This document shows, piece after piece, positions 7,925 to 16,680 of a stretch of 34,852 bases of DNA (position 1 is the stretch's first letter; each line of letters opens with the position of its first letter). Made by a program: the position numbers and the translations under genes. The stretch covers positions 1 to 34,852 of the forward strand of contig JAQTRE010000020.1 of assembly GCA_028711995.1 (NCBI GenBank). Direction: 5' to 3'. The notes under the pieces are model-generated. The model made no database searches, was not told where the DNA came from, and saw only the letters and a program-made list of their open reading frames with translations. This DNA is from Dehalococcoidia bacterium (GTDB taxonomy: Bacteria > Chloroflexota > Dehalococcoidia > SZUA-161 > SpSt-899).

Positions 7925-8681
7925 TGTCATTGCGAGCAAAGCGCGGCAATCTCCTTCTTTGCGTCCCTTCAGATTGCTTCGTCACCGATGGCTCCTCGCA
8001 AAGACATTTTATTTGTCATTGCGAGCCCGGATGAAATCGGGGCGCGGCAATCTCTTTCTTCATGCGGTCTGAGGTTGCTTCGTCGCCGTGGGCTCCTCGC
8101 AAAGACATTTTACGTGTCATTGCGAGCCCTGATGAAATCGGGCGCGGCAATCTCTTCTTCAAGCGTCTTGAGGTTGCTTCGTCGCCGTGGGCTCCTCGCA
8201 AAGACATCTTATCTGTCATTGCGAGTCCCGGATGGAATCGGGGCGTGGCAATCTCAAATCTCGTCATAGAGATCTGTCCATCCGGGATTCAGGCTTTGCA
8301 CCAAATCCAGCTTTTTCTGCCTTGAGCCAGCCTTGATCTGCTTCTCTCTCAGGATCGCCTCCGCGACATCCTCAAAAACCTCATAGTAGACCAAACGCAT
8401 AACGTTGTACTTCCTTGTGAATCCATCAACCAGCTTTTCCCTGTGTTCATAAGCTCTTCGCTTCAGATTGTTGGTGACCCCTGTGTACAACACCGCATTA
8501 CTCTTATTCGTGAGTATGTAAACATAATATTGCTTGCCCATTTTGAGGTTGCTTCGTCGCCGGCGGCTCCTCGCAAAGACATTTTACGTGTCATTGCGAG
8601 CCCTGATGAAATCGGGCGCGGCAATCTCCTTCTTCACACGTCGTGAGATTGCTTCGTCGCTACGCGCTCCTCGCAAAGACA
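7925..8681. repeat. Tandem array of five TTGCGAG-family palindromes, one carrying a gene
   Basis: Units are 7925-8006, 8014-8107, 8115-8206, 8214-8581 and 8589-8681. Each starts TGTCATTGCGAG and ends CTCGCAAAGACA, with GGCAATCTC and GAGGTTGCTTCGTCG (or close variants) flanking a central apex of 13-16 nt. Many also have a small arm hairpin (CCCGATGAAATCGGG type). Units are head to tail and separated by exactly 7 bp each time (TTTTATT, TTTTACG, TCTTATC, TTTTACG). Unit 4 is 368 bp because a GIY-YIG gene replaces its apex. The array ends 15 bp from the rho stop codon. Confidence 0.9.
8254..8541 (-). CDS. GIY-YIG nuclease-family protein embedded in a palindromic repeat
   Basis: A 95-aa single-domain GIY-YIG protein of the YhbQ/UPF0213 type. 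The first motif is YYVYIL (residues 5-10) and the second LYTGVT (18-23). A catalytic-arginine region NLKRRAYEH and a late LREKQIK glutamate are in the expected places, and the end GWTDLYDEI is typical of this short subgroup. Such proteins cut or bind DNA; cellular roles are mostly unknown. The placement is striking: the ATG directly follows the repeat half ending GCAACCTCAAA, and the stop TGA is part of the repeat half TGAGATTGCC, so the gene exactly fills the apex of repeat unit 4. No Shine-Dalgarno is seen; translation may depend on the repeat sequence or on read-through from rho, upstream on the same strand. Confidence 0.85.
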   Translation of the reverse strand: MGKQYYVYILTNKSNAVLYTGVTNNLKRRAYEHREKLVDGFTRKYNVMRLVYYEVFEDVAEAILREKQIKAGSRQKKLDLVQSLNPGWTDLYDEI

Positions 8682-8696
8682 CCAAAACAACCCCGG

Positions 8697-9959
8697 CTAC
8701 ATCTCCTTGGACAAGGAAGCGAGAAAATCGGCATTGTTCTTGGTCTTGGACATCCTGTCAAGGATACGCTCGCTGGCCTCGGTGGCGTCGGAGCCACTGG
8801 ATGATACCAGTGCCATCATGCGCCGCAGCAGCCACACCTGTTTCAAGGTATACTCATCAAGCAGCAGTTCCTCATGCCGGGTGCCGCTCCGCTGAATATC
8901 TATAGCAGGAAAAATGCGACGCTCGGCCAGCTTTCGATCCAGGTGAAGCTCCATATTCCCCGTACCCTTGAATTCTTCGTAGATCACCTCGTCCATACGG
9001 CTGCCCGTATCCACCAGGCAGGTGGCGATAATGGTGAGGCTGCCCTTTTCTTCGGCGTTACGGGCTGCCCCGAAGAACCTCTTTGGCGGATAGAGCGCAC
9101 CGGTATCAACACCGCCGGTGAGAGTCCGCCCGCTGGAAGGCATCGCCAGATTATAGGCCCTCGTGAGTCTGGTAAGAGAATCAAGCAGGATCACCACGTC
9201 AGTCCCGAGCTCCACCAATCGCTTGGCCCTTTCCAGGGCAACTTCGGCCACCCGTGTATGTTCCTCCACCGGCTCATCAAACGTGGAACTGACCACCTCG
9301 GCCTTGACGGACTTCTCCCAGTCCGTAACCTCTTCCGGCCGCTCGCCGATAAGGCACACAATAAGGTGAATATCGTTATAGTTCTTCAGAGCCCCATTGG
9401 CAATGTGCTTGAGTAAAAAAGTTTTCCCAGCTTTGGGCGGCGATACGATGAGCCCCCTCTGTCCCCGACCTATGGGAGAAATCAGATTGATCAGCCGGGT
9501 GGAAAGGTTCTTGGGCTCGGTCTCAAGGTTGATCAGTTTGTTGGGGAAGATCGGCGTAAGGTATTCAAAGTGGGGACGGACCTTGGCAGCCTCCGGATCC
9601 ATTCCGTTTACTGCTTCAACCCTGAGCAGCCCCGCATATCTCTCGCCGTTCTTGGGAGGCCGAACCTGGCCGGTAACCATATCGCCATTTCTCAGAATAA
9701 AACGTCGAATCTGGGACTGGGATATATAGATATCCTCGACCCGGGAACGAAGGTTATCCTGACGCAGGAATCCGTGTCCATCCGGCATAATCTCCAGAGT
9801 ACCGCCTCGGAAGGTGTGGCCCTGCTGCTCGGTATAGCCCTGAAGCAAACGAAGAACAAGCTCTTCTTTGCGCAGCGAGGAATACCCCGATATGCCTAGC
9901 TCCTTGGCCATATCGACCAATTCATCGCGGGTCTTGCTTTCCAGTTCGGAATAATTCAT
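8697..9959 (-). CDS. rho: Transcription termination factor Rho
   Basis: A 420-aa hexameric RNA helicase/ATPase that ends transcription at untranslated C-rich RNA. An N-terminal SAP-like helical segment (residues 1-45) precedes the CSD-like RNA-binding domain with [14 protein letters not shown] and [12 protein letters not shown]. The ATPase domain has a Walker A at 173-180 (SPPKAGKT), a Walker B near [11 protein letters not shown], and the Q-loop and R-loop segments [10 protein letters not shown] and [11 protein letters not shown]. Length is normal and no insertion domain is present. The ATG at 9959 has a GGGG-type ribosome site. The gene ends 15 bp from the palindromic repeat array. Confidence 0.98.
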   Translation of the reverse strand: MNYSELESKTRDELVDMAKELGISGYSSLRKEELVLRLLQGYTEQQGHTFRGGTLEIMPDGHGFLRQDNLRSRVEDIYISQSQIRRFILRNGDMVTGQVRPPKNGERYAGLLRVEAVNGMDPEAAKVRPHFEYLTPIFPNKLINLETEPKNLSTRLINLISPIGRGQRGLIVSPPKAGKTFLLKHIANGALKNYNDIHLIVCLIGERPEEVTDWEKSVKAEVVSSTFDEPVEEHTRVAEVALERAKRLVELGTDVVILLDSLTRLTRAYNLAMPSSGRTLTGGVDTGALYPPKRFFGAARNAEEKGSLTIIATCLVDTGSRMDEVIYEEFKGTGNMELHLDRKLAERRIFPAIDIQRSGTRHEELLLDEYTLKQVWLLRRMMALVSSSGSDATEASERILDRMSKTKNNADFLASLSKEM

Positions 9960-10295
9960 CGTTCACCCCTTTTACGGAATCCCTGATTAAGTTCAATCAC
10001 CCCCCTGAGCACCCCGATTGAGAAATCCTGTACCCCTTAACCAGATTCCTTACTTAGAAACCGAAACTCTACGCAGCGATGCATGCGAAAACAACCGGAG
10101 ACATATTGAATGCAGAACCTCCCACACAGCTTACACCTCGATCCAGTGCAGCGAATGTTACAAGTGGAAAAACAGCAACCCACGCAACACCCTTTGAATC
10201 CCTGAAGACCGCACATCTCTTGGCTATACGGGCAGCGGCATGAATGCCAGAATGATGAGCCATCGCCACCAGCCGATGACCTCAGATGCTGGTTC
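9960..10295. other. Gap between rho and the transaldolase gene
   Basis: No supported gene. A minus-strand ORF of 66 codons (10069-10269) and an overlapping one of 100 codons (10037-10339) are open, but neither has a convincing ribosome site, nor a recognisable product. It probably holds rho leader sequence. Confidence 0.4.
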
Positions 10296-10946
10296 CTAGC
10301 GCCGAGCGACCTTTTGCCAATCCGCAGCAAACGCAGCAATGCCTCGCTCGGTGAGGGGGTGTTCTATCATTTGCATCAGCACCTTAAAGGGGACCGTAGC
10401 AATATGAGCGCCTGCTCTCGCTGCCTCAATACAATGCAACGGATGACGTATGCTGGCAGCGATCACCCGGGTAGTTATTTCATACCGCTGATAGACATCG
10501 ACGATATCCGCTACAAGCTCAATCCCGTCATGCCCGATATCGTCCAGCCGCCCAACAAAAGGACTCACGTAAGCCGCCCCTGCCCGTGCACCCAACAAAG
10601 CCTGATTAAGAGAAAAACACAACGTCAGATTGAATTTTATCCCCTTCGGAGAAAGGGCAGAGATCGTCTCCAGTCCGGCGGCCGACATGGGAATTTTGAC
10701 CACCACATTGGGAGACCATGAGGCAATCTCCTCGGCTTCCTCAATCATGCCCCTGGCGTCCAAGCTCAACACTTCAGCCGAGATAGGCCCATCGACAATG
10801 GAGGTTATCTGTCCGATCACTTCCTTGAGATTGCATGAACTCTCCTTGGCCATCAGCGAAGGATTGGTAGTAACTCCACTAATCACGCCCAGCTTGGCCG
10901 CTCGACGTATCTCATCGATGTTGGCTGTATCGAGGAAAATCCGCAC
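10296..10946 (-). CDS. fsa: Transaldolase / fructose-6-phosphate aldolase, small TalC/Fsa type
   Basis: A 216-aa class I aldolase of the short transaldolase family, acting on fructose 6-phosphate or sedoheptulose 7-phosphate in the non-oxidative pentose phosphate route. Visible are [11 protein letters not shown] at the N-terminus, GVTTNPSL (24-31), the Schiff-base lysine K84 in [18 protein letters not shown] and the conserved SPFVGRLDD. Length matches the family (about 215-220). The start is a GTG at 10946. The family contains both true transaldolases and fructose-6-phosphate aldolases, and the sequence alone does not decide between them. The rpe gene at 30683-31357 belongs to the same pathway. 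Confidence 0.93.
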   Translation of the reverse strand: MRIFLDTANIDEIRRAAKLGVISGVTTNPSLMAKESSCNLKEVIGQITSIVDGPISAEVLSLDARGMIEEAEEIASWSPNVVVKIPMSAAGLETISALSPKGIKFNLTLCFSLNQALLGARAGAAYVSPFVGRLDDIGHDGIELVADIVDVYQRYEITTRVIAASIRHPLHCIEAARAGAHIATVPFKVLMQMIEHPLTERGIAAFAADWQKVARR

Positions 10947-11135
10947 TACATCAACCTTGCTAACAAAACTGGAGAATGAAGCTGTTCAAAGGGGTTAACC
11001 TCAACGGCTCAAAGCCGTCTTCGATTTCCAGACTATAACACATCTCACCATGTTTGTCTACGCCACTAAAGTCACCCTGATCGCTGAATACTGACGTCCC
11101 GGCGATGCCCCGAACCGGTGTCAGACACCACAGAC

Positions 11136-12764
11136 TTACAGAGGCAGAGGATGTTGATCGCCTTCTCTCAACATTCTCTTGGCGGCCTCGACGAATCTAT
11201 AGAAAAGCGGGTGGGGACGATTGGGCCGGGAAGCGAACTCTGGATGCGCTTGCGTGCCGACCATCCAGGGATGCCCTTTTACCTCCACTATCTCCACCAG
11301 GGTCCCATCGGGAGAGAGACCGCTGATGATCAACCCAGCTTGTTCCAACTGCTCCCGAAAAGTATTGTTGAACTCAAATCGATGACGATGGCGTTCACAC
11401 ACCTCGGGGCAACCATAGGCCTCAGCCGCTCTCGTCCCCAGAACCAGCTTGCACGGATAAAGGCCCAAGCGCATGGTGCCGCCCTTATCTTCTATGCAAC
11501 GCTGTTCGGGGAGAAGATCAATCACCGGATACCGGGTGTCGGCACAGAATTCAGCAGAGTTCGGCTCGCCGGAGCACAAAACATGTCGGGCAAAGTCGAT
11601 GACCATCACATGCATCCCCAGGCAAAGTCCAAGATAAGGAACCCCGGTTAGCCTGGCGTACCTGGCTGCCTTGATCTTCCCCTCTATGCCGCGATAGCCA
11701 AATCCACCGGGAACAACAATTCCCTGAACATCGCGAAGCAAGGCCTCGGCCCCTTCCGTTTCAAGGTCCTCAGAGTCAATCCAAACGATATCCACATCCC
11801 GGTCATGCGCCAGAGCCGCATGACGTAATGCCTCACGCACCGAAAGATAAGCATCCTTAAGCTGAACATATTTCCCCACAAGGGCTATCGGAAGCGACTC
11901 CTTGGGTCTCTTCATCCGCGTTACCATATGCCGCCACTCTTCCATATCCCGACCCGTCTCACAGAGGCCAAGCCGATCAACAATGAAATCACCCAACCCC
12001 GCCTCTTCCAGAATCAACGGCACTTCATAGATATTGGGAATGGTAACCAGCGGAATCACCGCCCTCCTCTCAACACTACAGAAAAGCGCGATCTTATCCC
12101 TGTGCCCTTCGGGTACCGGGTAATCGCTACGGCAGATAATCACATCCGGCTGAATACCAATAGCGCGAAGCTCCTTCACGCTATGTTGAGTTGGTTTTGT
12201 CTTCACCTCCTCAGAGGCGGATATATAAGGAAGAAGGGTTACATGGACATAGAGGACATTGCCCGGCCCGATATCATGGCGCATCTGCCGGATGGCCTCC
12301 AGGAAGGGTTGCCCTTCGATGTCACCCACAGTTCCGCCGATCTCACAGATCACTACCTGAGCCTGGCTTTCCTCGGCAACATCCAGTATGCGCCGCTTTA
12401 TCTGGTCAGTGACATGGGGCACCACCTGGATGGTGCCTCCCAGGAAATCACCCTTCCGTTCCCTGCCGATAACTCCGCTGTAGATCTGCCCCGAGGTTAC
12501 ATTGGAGGCCTGAGAGAGGTTGACATCGATGAAACGTTCATAGTGCCCCAGATCAAGATCGGTTTCTGCGCCGTCCTCAGTTACAAAAACCTCCCCATGC
12601 TGATAGGGAGACATCGTGCCGGGGTCAACATTCAAATAGGGGTCCAGTTTCTGTGGGGATACAGTGAGGCCCCGGCTTTTGAGGATTCGGCCGATAGAAG
12701 CGGCAGCAATCCCCTTGCCCACTGAGCTAACAACACCGCCGGTGACAAAGATGTACTTTGTCAT
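11136..12764 (-). CDS. pyrG: CTP synthase
   Basis: A 542-aa enzyme that converts UTP to CTP with ATP and glutamine. The N-terminal synthetase domain opens with [16 protein letters not shown] and has [13 protein letters not shown] and the GGTVGDIE metal site. The C-terminal class I glutamine amidotransferase domain shows the nucleophile in GLCLGMH and the His-Glu pair in QAHPEF. Length is full. The ATG at 12764 comes right after a strong promoter with a predicted leader of only about 14 nt, starting in a G run. Confidence 0.98.
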   Translation of the reverse strand: MTKYIFVTGGVVSSVGKGIAAASIGRILKSRGLTVSPQKLDPYLNVDPGTMSPYQHGEVFVTEDGAETDLDLGHYERFIDVNLSQASNVTSGQIYSGVIGRERKGDFLGGTIQVVPHVTDQIKRRILDVAEESQAQVVICEIGGTVGDIEGQPFLEAIRQMRHDIGPGNVLYVHVTLLPYISASEEVKTKPTQHSVKELRAIGIQPDVIICRSDYPVPEGHRDKIALFCSVERRAVIPLVTIPNIYEVPLILEEAGLGDFIVDRLGLCETGRDMEEWRHMVTRMKRPKESLPIALVGKYVQLKDAYLSVREALRHAALAHDRDVDIVWIDSEDLETEGAEALLRDVQGIVVPGGFGYRGIEGKIKAARYARLTGVPYLGLCLGMHVMVIDFARHVLCSGEPNSAEFCADTRYPVIDLLPEQRCIEDKGGTMRLGLYPCKLVLGTRAAEAYGCPEVCERHRHRFEFNNTFREQLEQAGLIISGLSPDGTLVEIVEVKGHPWMVGTQAHPEFASRPNRPHPLFYRFVEAAKRMLREGDQHPLPL

Positions 12765-12781
12765 GAATTTCTCTCCCCTGC

Positions 12782-12811
12782 ATCATAGCTAATGACAATC
12801 TTCGCTGTCAA
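12782..12811 (-). promoter_or_regulatory. Strong pyrG promoter with very short leader
   Basis: On the minus strand TTGACA (12811-12806), 18 nt, then TATGAT (12787-12782). The start site should fall in GGGG, which together with AGAG also serves as the ribosome site for the ATG at 12764. Confidence 0.7.
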
Positions 12812-13051
12812 GTGCTTTTACATATCCTTTATCCGCGGATTTCGTCGTTCTGGCGATGCTCCGAGACATCGTTACAGTGAAGAATTTTGGTGGAAACCCA
12901 AAAAAGCGGTTGACCAATGCAGTAAATTCTCTGCTTCGGGTATGCCCCTCCCCTAAGACCAAGGGATCAAGGGGGATGACTGTTTTGGCATCTCGCGCCT
13001 GTCAGGTGAGAGCACACATATAAATATCATTTTCGGATAGATAGGAGTTGG

Positions 13052-13081
13052 TTGACTTGGCCTGTAAAAATGGTGTAGATT
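13052..13081 (+). promoter_or_regulatory. Candidate recJ promoter
   Basis: TTGACT (13052-13057), 18 nt, TAGATT (13076-13081), about 75 bp before the recJ ATG. The pyrG-recJ gap (12765-13156) otherwise shows no gene, only divergent promoters and a C-run segment near 12946. Confidence 0.45.
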
Positions 13082-13156
13082 CATTCCTATGGGATGGCAT
13101 TCGGCCTCAATCGATATATCCGGCAGTCCGCTGACTGAGCAGATCGGAGACACCCA

Positions 13157-14833
13157 ATGAGATGGAAGGTTCTCCCGCCTGCTCCGGCAGAACATCTATC
13201 TCTTTATGCCAACATTCCTTCGCTCCTTGCCCAGTTGCTGTACAATCGAGGCGTCACCGACCCCCGCCAGGCCGAACTCTTTCTCACCGCTGACAGGCAA
13301 CTGGAAAATGATCCCCGTTTGCTCCCTGATATGGCAAAAGCGGTGGCCCGGATTATACGTGCGGTCCTGGGGGGAGAGACCATCGCCGTATTTGGCGATT
13401 TTGATGCCGACGGCGTCACGTCCACAGCTCTGCTGGTTCAAGGACTGCAGAAGATGGGGGGGAACGTCATCAGCTATATTCCCCACCGGGTGGATGAAGG
13501 GCACGGCTTGAATGTAGCCGCCCTCCAGAACCTGCACAAGCAAGGGGCAAGCTTGGTCGTGACCGTTGATTGTGGCGTCACCGCCTATGCCGAGGCAGAA
13601 ACGGCCACTCAAATGGGACTCGATCTGATCATCACCGATCACCACGAAGTGACCGGGACCCTTCCCAGAGCCCTGGCAGTGGTCAATCCCAAGCGCCCCG
13701 ACTCAGCCTATCCCTGCCGCGATTTGGCCGGTGTTGGCGTTGCTTTCAAACTTCTGCAAGCGCTTTTCCGAGCAACGGGCAGAGACGACCAATCGGACAC
13801 TTTTCTCGACCTGGTAGCACTGGGAACGGTGGCCGACATGTCCCCGCTGCTGAGCGAAAACCGCTATCTGGTCAAGCAAGGCCTTGAAGCACTGAACATA
13901 ACCAACTGCCTTGGCATCCGGGCGATGATCGCTTCCGCCGGGAAAGAAATGGGGCAACTCAACGCCGAAACCATATCCTATGTATTGGCTCCCCGCCTCA
14001 ACGCTGCCGGCAGACTGGATCACGCCTCCGTCAGCTACGACCTTCTGATGACGAATTCCACCGAAAAGGCCCGCCAGCTCGCCGCAATCCTTGAGGCAAG
14101 GAACATCGAACGCCAGCAGATGACCAGCCAGTTTATGACGCTGGCTGAGCAGAAGCTTTCGCCGATTGATCCGGCTATTGCCCTCCTGATCGTCGATGAC
14201 ACTGAATTCCATGCCGGGGTCAACGGAGTGGTGGCCGGCAAACTGACGGATAAATACTATCGTCCGGCTGTGGTTATCGACGTGGGCGAAGAGGAGAGCA
14301 TGGGAAGCGCTCGCAGCATCCCGGAGTTCAACATCGTTGCGGCGCTGGCCGAGTGCCAGGACTTGCTTTCCCACTTTGGCGGTCATGCGCGAGCAGCCGG
14401 TTTTGGAGTGACAAACAAGAATATAGATCCCTTGCGGCAAAGACTTCTGCAGATAGCCAAACGTGAGCTGACTGGCATTGACCTTCAGCCAACAATTAAC
14501 GTCGATGCCGAGGTCTCACTGGCTGCTCTCGGCGGTAGAACGCTCGATCTCATCAGTCGGCTGGAACCTTTTGGGCAAGAAAATCCGTCTCCTACCTTTC
14601 TGAGCCGGGGGGTAAAGGTAGTGGGTTCCCGCCAGGTCGGTAGTGACGGCGAGCACATAAAGCTCAAGCTGAATGATAAAGGGACCATCTGGGATGCCAT
14701 CGGCTTTGGCCTCAATTATCTCAATGAGGACAATCCGCCGCTGATCGATATTGTCTACAACTTGAAGCTGAACAAGTGGATGGGCAGAGAATCCCTTGAG
14801 CTTGAAATCCTGGACTTTGCTCCCAGTCAATAG
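13157..14833 (+). CDS. recJ: Single-stranded-DNA-specific exonuclease RecJ
   Basis: A 558-aa DHH-family 5'-3' exonuclease for recombination and mismatch or base excision repair. The metal-binding motifs are visible: DFDADG (81-86), the VDCGV motif (138-142), TDHH (160-163), and the DHHA1-domain GGHARAAGF near 413. A C-terminal OB-like domain follows (VDAEVSLAAL to the end). Length agrees with RecJ. The ATG at 13157 has only a weak ribosome site. The stop codon is 2 bp before the start of the next gene, so the two are probably translationally coupled. Confidence 0.95.
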   Translation: MRWKVLPPAPAEHLSLYANIPSLLAQLLYNRGVTDPRQAELFLTADRQLENDPRLLPDMAKAVARIIRAVLGGETIAVFGDFDADGVTSTALLVQGLQKMGGNVISYIPHRVDEGHGLNVAALQNLHKQGASLVVTVDCGVTAYAEAETATQMGLDLIITDHHEVTGTLPRALAVVNPKRPDSAYPCRDLAGVGVAFKLLQALFRATGRDDQSDTFLDLVALGTVADMSPLLSENRYLVKQGLEALNITNCLGIRAMIASAGKEMGQLNAETISYVLAPRLNAAGRLDHASVSYDLLMTNSTEKARQLAAILEARNIERQQMTSQFMTLAEQKLSPIDPAIALLIVDDTEFHAGVNGVVAGKLTDKYYRPAVVIDVGEEESMGSARSIPEFNIVAALAECQDLLSHFGGHARAAGFGVTNKNIDPLRQRLLQIAKRELTGIDLQPTINVDAEVSLAALGGRTLDLISRLEPFGQENPSPTFLSRGVKVVGSRQVGSDGEHIKLKLNDKGTIWDAIGFGLNYLNEDNPPLIDIVYNLKLNKWMGRESLELEILDFAPSQ

Positions 14834-14835
14834 CC

Positions 14836-15717
14836 ATGCAGAGAAAATATTCCTTCACCCCGATTCTGGGCTGGTCCGTCAGCCGCTATGATAAATTCGA
14901 GACCTGCAAAAGGTGGTATTGGTACGATTACTACGCCAAGAAATACGATCGGGAAGTCTCCCCTCAGAAGCTGGATTCCCTGAGATCGCTCACCAGCACG
15001 CCGCTGGAGATCGGCAATCTGGTACACGACGCCATCGCCACACAATTGCATCGAATCAGAAAGAACACACCCCCTCAAAACACCGCCGAGGTCCTGGCCT
15101 ACAGTTCCTATCTGGTCGATCGCGCCATCCTGAGCAAGACTTTCCTCGAAGTATACTACAAACAGCGGGATCAGATCGATGCAGCTGACCTTAAAAGCAA
15201 AGTGAAGGCCTGCCTTGAAAATTTCTTCCAAAGCCCTCGGTATCAGTGGCTGCTTCAGGACGATCATCCCCACCGAAGCGACTGGATCATCGAGCCCAAC
15301 GACTTTGGCGAGGTCCGGCTGAACAACTTGAAGGCCTACTGCAAGGTCGACTTTCTTTTTCCAACCGCCGATGGAAAGCTCAACATCCTGGACTGGAAGA
15401 CCGGCAAGATCGATCGAGACAAACACCTGCGCCAAATGACGGGGTACGTCCTGTATGCCAGGGACATCCTCAACGCCAAACCAGACCGCGTCAACCCGGT
15501 GATCGTCTACTTGGGTGAATCTTACGAGGAGCTAAACCATTCTTTCAACGAAAGCGATCTGGACGAATTCGCCGCACAGGTTAGCCGGGAAACGCAAGAA
15601 ATGTATGCATACTGTAAAGACATAGCCCAGAATATCCCAAAACCGAAAGACTCTTTCCCAAAACACGTCAAAAGGCTGTGCGCCTACTGCAACTACCAGG
15701 AACTCTGTCAGGTTTAG
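14836..15717 (+). CDS. PD-(D/E)XK nuclease, RecB/Cas4-like, with possible Fe-S cluster
   Basis: A 293-aa protein of the RecB-like nuclease superfamily. Conserved parts are the N-terminal WSVSRYDKFETCKRWYW, GNLVHD (H64), D172 in KVDFLF, DWKTGK (186-191) and Q200 with Y204 in QMTGYVLY. Together these form the Mg-dependent nuclease core and motif III. C24 together with C282, C285 and C291 (LCAYCNYQELC) has the pattern of the 4Fe-4S cluster that staples AddB- and Cas4-type nucleases. Coupling to recJ suggests a role in DNA end processing. No helicase or cas gene is nearby, so it is not an obvious Cas4 or AddAB part; the family also includes uncharacterised stand-alone nucleases. Confidence 0.85.
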   Translation: MQRKYSFTPILGWSVSRYDKFETCKRWYWYDYYAKKYDREVSPQKLDSLRSLTSTPLEIGNLVHDAIATQLHRIRKNTPPQNTAEVLAYSSYLVDRAILSKTFLEVYYKQRDQIDAADLKSKVKACLENFFQSPRYQWLLQDDHPHRSDWIIEPNDFGEVRLNNLKAYCKVDFLFPTADGKLNILDWKTGKIDRDKHLRQMTGYVLYARDILNAKPDRVNPVIVYLGESYEELNHSFNESDLDEFAAQVSRETQEMYAYCKDIAQNIPKPKDSFPKHVKRLCAYCNYQELCQV

Positions 15718-15725
15718 GAAACCTC

Positions 15726-15840
15726 TGATCAACCCCCTGACCCCCACTCTTGGGGGAAGATAAGGAATTTAGGGGACACCCCCTTCGGCAAGCTCAGGGC
15801 AGGCTCTAAAACCCCGGCAGGAAGGGTCCTGCACCACTGA
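15726..15840. repeat. C-run/G-run intergenic repeat, second family
   Basis: Contains ACCCCCACTCTTGGGGGA and AGGGGACACCCCC, matching the segment at 1935-2030, then a CAAGCTCAGGGCAGG stretch and CCGGCAGGAAGGGTCCTG. The last piece recurs in altered form at about 34629-34651 (CCGGCAGGGGGAATCCTG). No gene is seen in 15718-16029. Confidence 0.55.
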
Positions 15841-16029
15841 ATCAAAGTTACCTTAGCCTTCCGACAACGCTGAAGCTATTATCAAAACATTTTCAGCAGT
15901 CTTCCGGTGACCAAAGTCACATCCTCATTCCCTACAAGTCAGTATCATTTCCTTAGATCATGTATGAGGGCTTATCTGGTCTACACGTTTGGCATAAAGC
16001 CGAGCAGCGCTGATCAAAGGGAGGACGAT

Positions 16030-16251
16030 ATGGATTACGAACTGTATGAGCGGGTTGATTCCTTCAGCAATGTGAAATGTCCCGATTGTGGAGAGGATCT
16101 GGCCTTGGAAATACGTCTTGAGAAGACGCACAAGCGGTTGAATGTCTGGCAAGAGGGGCTTTGCACCAATTGCGGCAATGGAGCCTTCTTCCCGTTATTG
16201 GAAGCCACCGTTGTGCTGGATGAGACATCAAGTCTGATACTGGCGAATTGA
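16030..16251 (+). CDS. Small CxxC-CxxC zinc-ribbon protein
   Basis: A 73-aa protein with two CxxC pairs (C17/C20 in CPDCG and C45/C48 in CTNCG), suggesting one zinc-ribbon or rubredoxin-like knuckle. It has no membrane segment. The ATG at 16030 follows AAAGGGAGG; a longer version from the GTG at 15907 is possible but has no ribosome site and lower-complexity sequence. It is 21 bp upstream of msrB on the same strand, so it may belong to the sulfoxide-repair operon. Specific function unknown. Confidence 0.75.
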   Translation: MDYELYERVDSFSNVKCPDCGEDLALEIRLEKTHKRLNVWQEGLCTNCGNGAFFPLLEATVVLDETSSLILAN

Positions 16252-16272
16252 ACCTGTGGCACGAGATGAACC

Positions 16273-16677
16273 ATGAGTAATAAAATAGTCAAAAGCGATA
16301 ACCAATGGAGGGCGACTCTGACGTCTCGCCAATATGCCATCACCAGACTCAAGGGGACCGAACCCGCTTTCTCGGGCGAATACTGGAACACAAAAGCGAT
16401 CGGCAAATATCGTTGTGTCTGTTGCGGTAACGACCTGTTTAGTTCGGAGACCAAGTTCGATTCCGGAACCGGCTGGCCCAGCTTCTGGGCTCCGATCTCT
16501 GAGGAGAGTATCCTCACGACCCCTGATGAAAGCAGCGGAATGCTTAGAACCGAGATGATTTGCGACCGATGCGGGGCGCATCTTGGCCACGTCTTCGAGG
16601 ACGGTCCCGCACCTACCGGACTGCGCTACTGCACCAACTCTGCCGCGCTGAAATTTGATGAAACGGCCAAGGAGTAA
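16273..16677 (+). CDS. msrB: Peptide methionine-(R)-S-oxide reductase MsrB
   Basis: A 134-aa enzyme that reduces the R epimer of methionine sulfoxide in proteins. The zinc site is visible as two CxxC pairs (C48/C51 and C97/C100), with the signature [11 protein letters not shown] and the catalytic cysteine C120 in RYCTNSAAL. The catalytic residue is an ordinary Cys (TGC), in contrast to the neighbouring MsrA. Length is typical for a single-domain MsrB. The gene is 3 bp upstream of msrA. Confidence 0.96.
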   Translation: MSNKIVKSDNQWRATLTSRQYAITRLKGTEPAFSGEYWNTKAIGKYRCVCCGNDLFSSETKFDSGTGWPSFWAPISEESILTTPDESSGMLRTEMICDRCGAHLGHVFEDGPAPTGLRYCTNSAALKFDETAKE

Positions 16678-16680
16678 TCC

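Noticed and set aside
7925-8681. CRISPR array
   Set aside because: Units of about 92 bp are palindromic with 7-bp linkers; there are no spacer-length unique sequences.
10037-10339. Minus-strand ORFs of 66 and 100 codons between rho and the transaldolase gene
   Set aside because: They overlap in different frames, lack ribosome sites and resemble nothing known.
13703-14440. 245-codon ORF antisense to recJ
   Set aside because: Shadow of the strongly conserved recJ coding sequence.
14836-15717. Cas4
   Set aside because: The motifs fit the wider RecB-like superfamily, but no cas genes or CRISPR repeats are nearby and the gene is coupled to recJ.
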